Below, in pieces: positions 1 to 6,696 of a DNA stretch of 11,021 bases; position 1 is the first letter of the stretch; each line of letters starts with the position of its first letter. The translations under genes and the position numbers were made by a program. The stretch is taken from positions 1 through 11,021 of the forward strand of contig CAMWWF010000067.1 of assembly GCA_947177885.1 (NCBI GenBank), given 5' to 3'. The stretch is from an uncultured Lachnospiraceae bacterium. Lineage in GTDB: Bacteria; Bacillota_A; Clostridia; Lachnospirales; Lachnospiraceae. Under the pieces are notes generated by a model, which was given only the letters and a program-made list of their open reading frames with translations, had not been told where the DNA came from and did not search any database.

Positions 1-399
1 GTGCTGTACCTTGCGGCCCACATTTTTCCCTTCCTGCCTCATGACACACATCTGCCCCACACTGCAGTCCGCCTGATATCTGTTCAATCCTTCATAAAGC
101 TTTTCCAGAGCGTCCTTTGTCAGCCAGTCATCACTGTCCATAAAGAAAAGATACTCTCCCGAGGCCATTTCCATTCCCCTGTTTCGCGCCTCCGCCGCGC
201 CGCCGTTCTGAGGCTTATGGATACATTTGATCCGTTGGTCCCTCTCCGCATACCGGTCGCAGATTTCTCCGCAGCCATCGGGCGAGGCATCCTCCACCAG
301 AATGATCTCCAGATCCCCATAAGTCTGATTCCTTACACTGTCTATACACTCCGGCAGATACTCTTCCGAACGATAGACAGGTATCACTACACTGATCAT
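1..399 (-). CDS. GT2 family glycosyltransferase, N-terminal 133 residues (cut by the window edge)
   Basis: This gene runs off the left edge with no stop codon, so only its N-terminal 133 residues are visible. The translation opens MISVVIPVYRSEEYLPECID, the typical GT-A nucleotide-binding start of family 2 glycosyltransferases. It continues with EIILVEDASPDGCGEI (about residues 35-50), which carries the D-x-S-x-D-G signature, then a KPQNGGAAEARNRG stretch and FMDSDDW near residues 100-106, the DxD-type metal and nucleotide-sugar site. The family transfers a sugar from a nucleotide donor on the cytosolic face of the membrane; donor and acceptor cannot be read here. The ATG at 399 starts one base after the TGA of the upstream GT4 gene, so the two are probably co-transcribed and translationally coupled. 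A GGTGGGTGAG stretch just before the ATG may serve as ribosome binding site. The GT2 assignment is firm and the exact role is unknown. Confidence 0.9.
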   Translation of the reverse strand, partial: MISVVIPVYRSEEYLPECIDSVRNQTYGDLEIILVEDASPDGCGEICDRYAERDQRIKCIHKPQNGGAAEARNRGMEMASGEYLFFMDSDDWLTKDALEKLYEGLNRYQADCSVGQMCVMRQEGKNVGRKVQH

Positions 400-400
400 C

Positions 401-1504
401 TCACCCACCGCTTCTCTCTCCCCCGCATAAACTCATAAAAACTTCATTCCAGCTGTCCAGTATCCGCCCCAGCTCAAACTTTTCCATATCCAGCGACGCA
501 TTTTCGGCAAACTGCCTCCGCAGAGTCTCGTTTTCCGCCAGCTCAACGATCCTTTCCGCCAGTTTGTCACAGTCATAGGGTTCCACCAGATAACCGTTGA
601 CACCGTCTCTGATAATTTCATTTGGTCCGGTTCTGATATCAAAGCTGACACAGGGCAGGCCATGTCCCTTCGCCTCCAACAGGCACATGGGAAGTCCCTC
701 CGAGTGCGACGTGAGCACATAAATCTCCGCCGCCTCATAATACCTCCATAAATCCTCAACTCTGCCCAGAAGCTCCAGCCTGCCATGCAGTCCGTGCTCT
801 TTGCCGTAGCGCTCCAGCCACTCCCGCTCCTCACCGTCTCCCGCTATCAGCCATTTCCAGTCCGGAAGCGCGCGCAGCACTCTCTTTGCTGTCTCCGCAA
901 GCCAGTCGACACCCTTGATCTCTGTCAGCCGCCCTACCCAGAAGATATATTTCTCTTTTGGGACAGACTCATAACGTTCTTCCACCACTGCGGGATTGTA
1001 AATGGTTCTCACCGCCTTCCTGCGGTGCAGACAGCTCTCATAACAGCGGCGGTTCTCCTCATTTATCGTCACACAGTAATCCGCTCTCTTTGTTCCGATC
1101 TTCAGTATCAGCCGCCGATACAGGCTTTCCTGCTCAAAGTAGTAACTGAAATGCCCCCATGAGATCACCCTGGTCCCGCTTGCCCCTCTCACCGGAACAG
1201 ACAGGATGTCCAGCACGATATCAATATCTATCAATATATCCACCCTGTGTTTTGTCAGAAAACGCTTTAATTTGGGCAGCACTGCCAGATACCCAGGCCC
1301 CGGCTGAATCCACTTCTCCGCCAGGTGGTATCTTTTGATCTCAGGACTTATTGCAAAATATGGAACCTCCCGCTGCTCTACCAGACTCAGAAACAGTATC
1401 TCATATCTGCCTTGTTTTGCCAGCGCATTGGCGAGCAGAACGGCCACACTCTCCGTCCCCCCTCCCCGGGTGATATCACCGGAAAAGAAACAGATTTTCC
1501 TCAT
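401..1504 (-). CDS. GT4 family glycosyltransferase (GT-B fold)
   Basis: A 367-residue retaining glycosyltransferase of family GT4, a usual length for the family. The N-terminus has a Rossmann strand followed by a glycine-rich donor or acceptor loop (TRGGGTESV, residues 12-20). The C-terminal domain shows WVGRLTEIKGV (189-199), IAGDGEE (220-226) and the EX7E motif at E269 to E277 inside SHSEGLPMCLLEA, which binds the nucleotide-sugar donor. No signal peptide or membrane span is evident, so it should act at the cytosolic membrane face on a lipid-linked or nascent glycan. The ATG at 1504 is preceded by TAAGGCTT, with GGAGAGG further upstream. It is the first gene of a minus-strand unit and is followed one base later by a GT2 gene. 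It is divergent from the DUF4832 gene at 1599. The sugar specificity cannot be told from sequence alone. Confidence 0.92.
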   Translation of the reverse strand: MRKICFFSGDITRGGGTESVAVLLANALAKQGRYEILFLSLVEQREVPYFAISPEIKRYHLAEKWIQPGPGYLAVLPKLKRFLTKHRVDILIDIDIVLDILSVPVRGASGTRVISWGHFSYYFEQESLYRRLILKIGTKRADYCVTINEENRRCYESCLHRRKAVRTIYNPAVVEERYESVPKEKYIFWVGRLTEIKGVDWLAETAKRVLRALPDWKWLIAGDGEEREWLERYGKEHGLHGRLELLGRVEDLWRYYEAAEIYVLTSHSEGLPMCLLEAKGHGLPCVSFDIRTGPNEIIRDGVNGYLVEPYDCDKLAERIVELAENETLRRQFAENASLDMEKFELGRILDSWNEVFMSLCGGERSGG

Positions 1505-1533
1505 AAGCCTTACATTTCCTCTCCATTTTTCAG

Positions 1534-1562
1534 TTGCATCTTTACGACACAGATATTATAAT
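1534..1562 (+). promoter_or_regulatory. Sigma-A-type promoter for the plus-strand DUF4832 gene
   Basis: A perfect TATAAT -10 hexamer lies at 1557-1562 and a TTGCAT -35 hexamer at 1534-1539, separated by exactly 17 bp. Transcription would begin near 1569, leaving a leader of about 30 nt before the ATG at 1599. Only the first three bases of the -35 box match consensus. The -10 match, spacing and position directly before a gene with a strong ribosome binding site make this a good prediction. Confidence 0.6.
1555..1560 (-). promoter_or_regulatory. Possible minus-strand -10 element overlapping the plus-strand -10
   Basis: The 8-bp sequence ATTATAAT at 1555-1562 is a perfect palindrome, so TATAAT can also be read on the minus strand from 1560 down to 1555. 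It is correctly oriented for the GT4 gene starting at 1504 and would give a leader of roughly 45 nt. I see no good -35 box at 16-18 bp spacing on this strand (TCTTCT at 17 bp is poor). If used, this promoter is weaker or depends on an activator. Confidence 0.4.
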
Positions 1563-1586
1563 CATGGAGATAACCGCAGAAGATCT

Positions 1587-1595
1587 AAAGGAGAA
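1587..1595 (+). promoter_or_regulatory. Ribosome binding site fixing the start of the plus-strand DUF4832 gene
   Basis: AAAGGAGAA lies just before the ATG at 1599. It selects this start over the longer open frame upstream, which would run back into the divergent GT4 gene. The encoded N-terminus (MKTSIVTIALIF) then looks like a signal sequence, which supports the choice. Confidence 0.8.
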
Positions 1596-1598
1596 TCC

Positions 1599-2984
1599 AT
1601 GAAAACATCTATTGTCACCATTGCACTGATATTTTCGTTCCTCGCAACGAACATCCGGTATTTTAATACCTTTGCTCTCACCTATACACCCATGGAATAT
1701 CCGGAGGGCACGGCTCATCTGGACAATCCCCATATCGGATACTACCACCTTTACGGGTATATCCTGAAAGACGAAGCTGTATACGCCTCCCCTGCCGATG
1801 TCCCCAATATCCCGGAAACGGAAGATGAGGAAAATGAGGAGCGTCTGGTACTGATACAGATCAACCTGTGCCGCTTTAAAGAGACAGAGCTTACCGAAAC
1901 CGCACTGTCCCAGCTTGACACCATCCTGTCCGCATGGTGCGGCACTGACTACAGCCTGCTGCTGCGGTTCATCTATGACTGGGACGGCGCCGCGCTGAAC
2001 GCGGAACCGCAGGATATTTCATTGATCCTGAGACATATGGAACAGACAGCCACGGTGTACAACCGATATGCCGATCATATTCTCACGCTTCAGGGACTTT
2101 TCACCGGCAATCACGGAGAGATGAACAACACAAATTACGGCAGCGCTGCAGATATGCGGCAGCTTGCCTCAAAGCTGGCAGAAACCGCTGATCCTTCCAT
2201 TTATCTGGCTGTCCGTACCCCCGAGCAGTGGAGAAGCATTACAGAAGCCGACAGTTACTCCGAGCTCGCCGCCATGCCGGACAGCCCATACCTGAACCGG
2301 CTGGGGCTGTACAACGACGGCATGTTGGGTTCGGAGACCGACACCGGCACATACATGACCCGGTCCCGCTCAGAGGAGATCGCCTTTCAGAATATCCTCT
2401 GCCGGACCGTTCCCAACGGCGGTGAAGTGATCATCAACAACCCATACAACGATCTGGACAATGCCGTCACGGACATGAGACAGATGCATGTCTCCTATAT
2501 CAACAGCACTTATGACTCCTCTGTACTGGATAAATGGAAACAGACCATCTACAGCGGAGACGATATTTTCAACGGCGTCAGCGGATATGATTACATCCGC
2601 GATCATTTAGGCTATCGCTTTGTCCTGCGCTCCACGGAAGTGGTGCGCGATTACATCAAAGGACAGGTATTCCTGCGCATTGGCATTGAAAATGTCGGCT
2701 TCTCCAGGAGCTACAGGGATTTCTCTTTCCGCCTCACCCTGTCAGATACGGAAACAGGCGAGACGATTCCCGTTATCGCAGAGGAGGATTCTTCCTGCCT
2801 TGCCGACGGTGAGATCACTTATCTTGACATCCCTCTGGCGGCGGGCGATTACCCACACGGCACCTATGAACTGTACTGGCAGACTACGGACGAGATCTCC
2901 GGTGAGACAATTCTCTACGGAAATGACCTGAATCTCACAGAACACGGATATCTGCTGGGAACACTCTCAATCGAAAAGCCCTAA
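1599..2984 (+). CDS. Exported DUF4874/DUF4832-type protein (TIM-barrel, glycosidase-like)
   Basis: A 461-residue protein. Residues 1-20 (MKTSIVTIALIFSFLATNI) form a basic then hydrophobic segment typical of a signal peptide or N-terminal anchor, followed by mature sequence from about residue 27. The body aligns by eye with the 2967-4229 product. Shared landmarks are NPHIGYY (43-49, DUF4874-like start), LQGLFTGNHGEMN (164-175, with E174), SETDTGTY (245-252), PNGGE (272-276), MHVSYIN (296-302) and LGYRF (337-341), then a beta-rich C-terminal part. These match what I know of the paired DUF4874 and DUF4832 domains, which have a TIM-barrel glycoside-hydrolase-like fold. E174 and E276 are candidate catalytic acids, which is inference. 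It has its own promoter and runs opposite to its neighbours. Acting outside the membrane on the locus polysaccharide is plausible but unproven. Its last 18 bp overlap the convergent paralogue. Confidence 0.85.
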   Translation: MKTSIVTIALIFSFLATNIRYFNTFALTYTPMEYPEGTAHLDNPHIGYYHLYGYILKDEAVYASPADVPNIPETEDEENEERLVLIQINLCRFKETELTETALSQLDTILSAWCGTDYSLLLRFIYDWDGAALNAEPQDISLILRHMEQTATVYNRYADHILTLQGLFTGNHGEMNNTNYGSAADMRQLASKLAETADPSIYLAVRTPEQWRSITEADSYSELAAMPDSPYLNRLGLYNDGMLGSETDTGTYMTRSRSEEIAFQNILCRTVPNGGEVIINNPYNDLDNAVTDMRQMHVSYINSTYDSSVLDKWKQTIYSGDDIFNGVSGYDYIRDHLGYRFVLRSTEVVRDYIKGQVFLRIGIENVGFSRSYRDFSFRLTLSDTETGETIPVIAEEDSSCLADGEITYLDIPLAAGDYPHGTYELYWQTTDEISGETILYGNDLNLTEHGYLLGTLSIEKP

Positions 2985-4229
2985 CAGCAGCCCTCCTTCT
3001 GCTCCCTCATTGGCAAAGACTATGGTTTCCTGATCCCGCATCCTTCGCAGTCTTCCGTAGAGATGCACCCCGCTCCGCTGCATTTCCTCTTCCAGGGGGA
3101 TCTGCAGCGTCATACTTTTACCGCTTTCCAGTTTTCCCAGATCGCAGTCTATGGGGACGACTCTCTCCTCCCTCTCCTGATCCGTGCAGAGGAGAAACTG
3201 TACTCTTTCCCCACAACAGGCAAAACCGCGGTTGGCAATCCGGACCGCCAGCCAGGCGGACTTTCCCTTTTTTTCACAGACTGCCTTCTCTACCACGAAC
3301 CGATATCCCATATATGCGCCTATATGATCATACAAACTGACGCCGGGAATATATTCCGTCACCTTCCATTCCCTGAGTCTGGTCTCCTCATGTATGCAAT
3401 TCAGGTAGCTGACATGAAGTCCGGAAAGCCTCTTCACCGTATCCGCCGCCGTCATACCCTTCTCCCCGCTCAAAACCTCCCCGCCGAAAGGAACATACTC
3501 CGTAAGCTGCCCCATAAAGGCAATCTCATCCTCCGGCCTCCACGGATCCTTCCATCCTGCTTCCCGCCTCTCCAGCGTTCCAAAAGTTCCCATATGGGTT
3601 TCCGAGGCAAAGATGGCATCATCAAAACAGCCTATGCCGCGCTCTGTGACGCTTTCCGCACGCTGCATCAGACGGCATTGGACCGGTTTTCTCACCGCCA
3701 GCCTTATCTTACCCTCCGTCAGGGTGAGAAAGCTTTCCGCCGACTGCCGCAGATACTTTTCCGACACAAATTTGGAGGAATGCATCTCCCCCCAGCTTCC
3801 CACCAGCAATCCCTGAAAGAGAAAAATATGACTGCCGTATTTCATCAGCAGGGGCGCCAACTGCCCGATATGCTCCTGTACCTGAGAGAAAAAGGACGGT
3901 TCCCGCTCCATCCCTTTTCCCTTCGTATCGTAGACGATACGCAGTATCATCTCGCTGCCGCCGTCAGCAAAGCAGCTCAGGATCCTGTCGATCCGCGCCA
4001 GCCCCTCATCCGCTATAGCCTGCTCTTTGTATGCGCTGATGTCAATCAACACCAGCGCCAATCTCTCATTTTCATACAGCACCGGCGGAAGATCGCAGCT
4101 TTCTCCCTCTCCCAACACGTATGTATAAATACGATACCAGCCTCTTCCGGGATTCGGCACATCGCCCGCCGCCTCACAAAACTCTCTCCTCCGAAAGGAA
4201 GCCTTGTCTTTTTTAGAAAAAAATATCAT
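2967..4229 (-). CDS. DUF4874/DUF4832-type protein without a signal peptide
   Basis: A 420-residue paralogue of the plus-strand gene at 1599-2984. The N-terminus MIFFSKKDKASFRRREF is charged and shows no signal peptide. Landmarks are PNPGRGWYRIY (25-35, DUF4874-like), FQGLLVGSWGEMH (138-150, with E148), SETHMGT (209-215), PFGGE (247-251), LHVSYLN (271-277) and MGYRF (307-311). The region from about 200 to the end corresponds to DUF4832. The fold is probably a TIM barrel followed by a beta domain, and E148 and E251 are candidate active-site acids; this is inference. The ATG at 4229 lies inside the last codons of the GT2 gene (17-bp overlap). An AGGAG about nine bases upstream gives a good ribosome binding site, so translation is likely coupled. 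It is the last gene of the Pel-like operon. The lack of an export signal, unlike its twin, suggests a cytosolic role or export by another route. Confidence 0.83.
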   Translation of the reverse strand: MIFFSKKDKASFRRREFCEAAGDVPNPGRGWYRIYTYVLGEGESCDLPPVLYENERLALVLIDISAYKEQAIADEGLARIDRILSCFADGGSEMILRIVYDTKGKGMEREPSFFSQVQEHIGQLAPLLMKYGSHIFLFQGLLVGSWGEMHSSKFVSEKYLRQSAESFLTLTEGKIRLAVRKPVQCRLMQRAESVTERGIGCFDDAIFASETHMGTFGTLERREAGWKDPWRPEDEIAFMGQLTEYVPFGGEVLSGEKGMTAADTVKRLSGLHVSYLNCIHEETRLREWKVTEYIPGVSLYDHIGAYMGYRFVVEKAVCEKKGKSAWLAVRIANRGFACCGERVQFLLCTDQEREERVVPIDCDLGKLESGKSMTLQIPLEEEMQRSGVHLYGRLRRMRDQETIVFANEGAEGGLLLGLFD

Positions 4230-5010
4230 CCTTCTTCTCTCCTGTCCCGATGTGCAGCACTTTGATGCGGAATACCACAGCCATAATGGAAAACATCATG
4301 CGGAACATATAGACAAAAGGCTTCAGACCGGAATGCATGCTGACACCGAATCCCCTGTTATGCATCACTGCCGGCACCTCCACCACCTCATATCCCAACA
4401 GAAGCATCTGGATCAGCATATTGGCGTCAGGATATTTATTGTCAAAATTTCCGAATTTAGAGTAGTATAATGCCGCCCGGCAACTCAGACCCTGCAGACC
4501 GGTAGTCGGATCCGAGATCCTGCGCTTCGTAGCCACTTTGATACAGAACCTGAACAGCGAATATGCCACCCGCTTGGATACGGACACCGGAAAATCACTG
4601 CTGCCCTCCATAAAACGTGAGCCCAGCACAATATCGGGATATTCCCCATTCTCTCCGGGTGTCCTCAGAATGTCATACAATACGGGAATATTGCAGACAT
4701 CATGCTGCCCATCCGAATCCATCTGGATAATATATTTATATTTTCTCCGAATAGCATACTTATATCCCAGTTGGATCGCACTTCCGTAGCCCAGATTAAA
4801 GACATTGGTCACCAGCTTAAATCCATGCTTTTTAACAATCCAGTTCGTAGAATCCGAAGACGCGTCATTCATGACCAACACATCTGCTATCTCTTTGATC
4901 TCCGGTGCCGAAAGCTGTTTCAGCACTTCTTTGATATTCTGTTCTTCATTGTATGCCGGCATTATGATCAGCAAGTCCTTCTGTTCTCCGTACTTCACAC
5001 TAACCTCCAT
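4213..5010 (-). CDS. GT2 family glycosyltransferase, DPM/GacI-like polyprenyl-phosphate sugar synthase
   Basis: A 265-residue GT-A enzyme. It shows IIMPAYNEEQNI (15-26), VMNDASSDST (46-55), a FNLGYGSAIQLGYKYA stretch (71-86), QMDSDGQHD (96-104, the DxD site) and SDPTTGLQG (166-174), the pattern seen in dolichol-phosphate mannose synthase-like and GtrB/GacI-like enzymes. Known members move a sugar from a nucleotide donor onto a polyprenyl phosphate at the cytosolic membrane face. The C-terminal segment FVYMFRMMFSIMAVVF (232-247) is hydrophobic and could be an amphipathic or membrane-bound helix; there is no two-helix GtrB-type tail. A DUF2304 protein, the usual small membrane partner of such enzymes, sits two genes upstream. 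The ATG at 5010 is chosen because GGAG lies seven bases before it, within a hairpin at 5012-5028. The stop is reached at a T7 run overlapping the next gene. Family is firm; donor sugar and lipid acceptor are inferred. Confidence 0.9.
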   Translation of the reverse strand: MEVSVKYGEQKDLLIIMPAYNEEQNIKEVLKQLSAPEIKEIADVLVMNDASSDSTNWIVKKHGFKLVTNVFNLGYGSAIQLGYKYAIRRKYKYIIQMDSDGQHDVCNIPVLYDILRTPGENGEYPDIVLGSRFMEGSSDFPVSVSKRVAYSLFRFCIKVATKRRISDPTTGLQGLSCRAALYYSKFGNFDNKYPDANMLIQMLLLGYEVVEVPAVMHNRGFGVSMHSGLKPFVYMFRMMFSIMAVVFRIKVLHIGTGEKKDDIFF

Positions 5011-5011
5011 G

Positions 5012-5028
5012 ATTCCGCTCCGCGGAAT
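5012..5028 (-). promoter_or_regulatory. Hairpin covering the ribosome binding site of the GT2 gene
   Basis: ATTCCGC and GCGGAAT form a perfect 7-bp stem around a 3-nt loop (GGA on the minus strand), ending one base before the ATG at 5010. The GGAG that would bind the ribosome lies in the loop and first stem base, so folding could limit initiation. On the plus strand the same hairpin is followed by TTTT, but no plus-strand gene ends here, so a terminator role is unlikely. Translation control is inference. Confidence 0.45.
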
Positions 5029-5062
5029 TTTAAATCAGGATGAGAAATGCCCTGTTTCCCCC

Positions 5063-6271
5063 TCAGTTACCGTCCAGGATCTCAGTCAAAAGCCTGATAT
5101 CTTCCTCATAAGTTGTTTTCTTATCGGCTGCAGCCGCCTTTAATCTGTTCCGCAGCCGTACATCTCCCAGCAATTTCAGAATGGCATCCCGCACCGCCTC
5201 GGGATCCAGATCACATAAGATACCATCTGTTTCATGGATGATCTGTTCCCGGTTGCCCATACAGTCTGACGCAATAATGGCACAGCCTAAGACCTGAGCC
5301 TCCTGTATGGCGACACTTTTCCCCTCATATCCGGTGGCATGGACATAGAGATCCGCCTGCCTGTAATAGGGAAACGGATTGTCCACCGCACCGATCAGAA
5401 GAAAGCTTTTCTTCAGCCCATACTCTGCGATCTTCCGCTCCAGAGTACGTCTCTCATCGCCCTCCCCCAACACATACCATCTCGCTTCGCATCCGCTCTC
5501 CTTTAACAGCTTCATGGCTTCAATGGCAACCGGATATGCCTTTTCTTTGATCAGCCTTCCCACCGTCAATATTCTGACTCCGTGATAATCGTCCGTAAAT
5601 CCCCCCTCCTGAAGCGATCTCTCACGGATCATGTCCCTGTTGATCTGATTATGAAACAGGAACATCCTGTCAGCACACTCCGGATATATCCCCAAAAACT
5701 TTTCTTTCACCTGTTCCGCGACCGCAAACAACACATCATACTTCAGATAACAGTTCCTGTCCAATTCTCTGGTATACCCGGCCTTTTCATAATCCGTATG
5801 AATAAAGACCGCCTTTTTCTCCGCTCTCACGTGATCAGCCACATAGTAAGCGGAGCCGCCCTCTATAAATGCCACTGCCAGATCATATTTCTTCCCGATC
5901 CGCATGCCGCCGTCTGACAGAACCCTCCATAACAGCTTATCCGGCTGTACCTTATGCCGCCTTAACATTGTCCGCAGATTCTGCCATAAATAGGGAAACA
6001 GGCGTATCCCCGTGCCCCGGCGAAACAGTGCCCGCATCACCGTACCCGCCATACACAGTCTGCCTCTCCCTGAGAGCACCGAACAATCGTTAAACCGTTT
6101 ATTCAGCAGATGCACTGGGGGGGGCAGTTTCGTCACCAGCTCCCCCTGCCCCATCAGCACATAGAGGTCAATCTCATAGGAATCCCCCAGCTTACCCAGC
6201 AGCTCCAACAATGCGGTCTCCGCCCCGGCATGCCCCAGCGTATTCATCACAAAGAGAATACTCTTGCTCAT
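5063..6271 (-). CDS. GT4 family glycosyltransferase with an internal C8 tract
   Basis: A 402-residue GT-B enzyme of family GT4. The N-terminus has the Rossmann strand and glycine loop (ILFVMNTLGHAGAETALLEL, 5-24). The C-terminal domain has VGRLIKEKAYPVAIEA (237-252), VLGEGDERRTLE (267-278), and EX7E at E316 to E324 in ATGYEGKSVAIQEA, which contacts the donor nucleotide-sugar. There is no signal peptide; it should act at the cytosolic membrane face. Its ATG overlaps the DUF2304 stop in an ATGA junction (6268-6271), so the two are translationally coupled. GAGG four bases, and AGGAG eleven bases, before the ATG can serve as ribosome binding sites. A run of eight C on the coding strand encodes Pro50-Pro52. 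Gain or loss of one C would stop translation within about ten codons, so the gene may be phase-variable. It lies between the DUF2304 and DPM-like GT2 genes. Specificity is unknown. Confidence 0.92.
   Translation of the reverse strand: MSKSILFVMNTLGHAGAETALLELLGKLGDSYEIDLYVLMGQGELVTKLPPPVHLLNKRFNDCSVLSGRGRLCMAGTVMRALFRRGTGIRLFPYLWQNLRTMLRRHKVQPDKLLWRVLSDGGMRIGKKYDLAVAFIEGGSAYYVADHVRAEKKAVFIHTDYEKAGYTRELDRNCYLKYDVLFAVAEQVKEKFLGIYPECADRMFLFHNQINRDMIRERSLQEGGFTDDYHGVRILTVGRLIKEKAYPVAIEAMKLLKESGCEARWYVLGEGDERRTLERKIAEYGLKKSFLLIGAVDNPFPYYRQADLYVHATGYEGKSVAIQEAQVLGCAIIASDCMGNREQIIHETDGILCDLDPEAVRDAILKLLGDVRLRNRLKAAAADKKTTYEEDIRLLTEILDGN
6117..6124. repeat. G8/C8 homopolymer tract inside the GT4 gene
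   Basis: Eight consecutive G on the plus strand (C on the coding strand) fall at codons 50-52 of the GT4 gene. Losing one C gives CAG TGC ATC TGC TGA, and gaining one gives AGT GCA TCT GCT GAA TAA. Either slip ends the protein at roughly residue 55-60. No other G or C run this long was seen in the window. Confidence 0.85.
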
Positions 6272-6648
6272 TGCGCCTCTTTCTCCTTTTTCACTGTAAG
6301 TTCCTGAAGAATTCCTTCATTTTCCTGATTCAAAAGCGATACCTGCATGGCAAGCTCCTGATTCTTCATGATCATCACGGAAATCGCCTGACTGAATCCA
6401 AAGAGTCCCGCCACCAGCAACACGCCCAGAAAAATCGCAATGACGGACACCGCTGTAACGCTTTCTTTGATCACGATCAAAATGATCCCCATGACCAGCA
6501 GACAGATTGCCACGATCCCCCAGATCATACCGAAATTTTCTGTCAGCCTGTGCCGCGCATAAGCGAGAAAACTGCCTGCCAGAAGCAGTACGCTCAACGC
6601 GACCATCACAATCCCCACTACTCTCACTGTCTCCATAGTATCATCCAT
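6268..6648 (-). CDS. DUF2304-family small membrane protein (GacJ-like)
   Basis: A 126-residue protein with three predicted membrane helices (about 8-29, 41-60 and 64-86) and a charged, coil-like tail (95-126, rich in Glu, Gln and Lys). Size, helix layout and the short basic loop RHRLTENFGMIWG between helices 1 and 2 match the DUF2304 family. In streptococci I recall that a member of this type, GacJ, binds the GT2 enzyme GacI and raises its synthesis of undecaprenyl-phosphate-GlcNAc. A DPM-like GT2 gene is present in the same operon, so a similar partnership is likely. The tail could be the contact region. The start at 6648 has CAGGAAGG directly upstream; a second ATG at 6636 is possible and would shorten the product by four residues. 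The stop overlaps the start of the next GT4 gene (ATGA). It begins 48 bp after pelG. Confidence 0.8.
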   Translation of the reverse strand: MDDTMETVRVVGIVMVALSVLLLAGSFLAYARHRLTENFGMIWGIVAICLLVMGIILIVIKESVTAVSVIAIFLGVLLVAGLFGFSQAISVMIMKNQELAMQVSLLNQENEGILQELTVKKEKEAQ

Positions 6649-6696
6649 ACCCTTCCTGCTGCCCGTGTTCCCTTTATCCTCAAGTCAAAATATAAC

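Noticed and set aside
1..438. Plus-strand open frame of 145 codons
   Set aside because: It lies opposite the GT2 gene and the end of the GT4 gene, has no family motifs, and the minus strand gives clear conserved proteins.
1218..1245. Repeated ATCAATAT units
   Set aside because: They code for the alternating Asp/Ile stretch LIDIDIVLDI in the GT4 protein; this is low-complexity coding sequence, not a regulatory repeat.
1510..1515. ATG-TAA start-stop pair in the leader of the GT4 gene (minus strand)
   Set aside because: The AGGAA before it is too close to the ATG for good initiation, so it is probably chance.
3267..3273. A AAA AAG slippery heptamer in frame in the minus-strand DUF4832 gene
   Set aside because: It matches the dnaX-type slip site, but no stimulating stem-loop or upstream SD was seen, and the -1 frame leads to no recognisable sequence. 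The paralogue does not need it.
3063..4265. Plus-strand open frame of 400 codons
   Set aside because: It is a shadow of the DUF4832 gene on the other strand. Its product is rich in His, Arg, Pro and Leu with no recognisable domain, and no ribosome binding site was seen.
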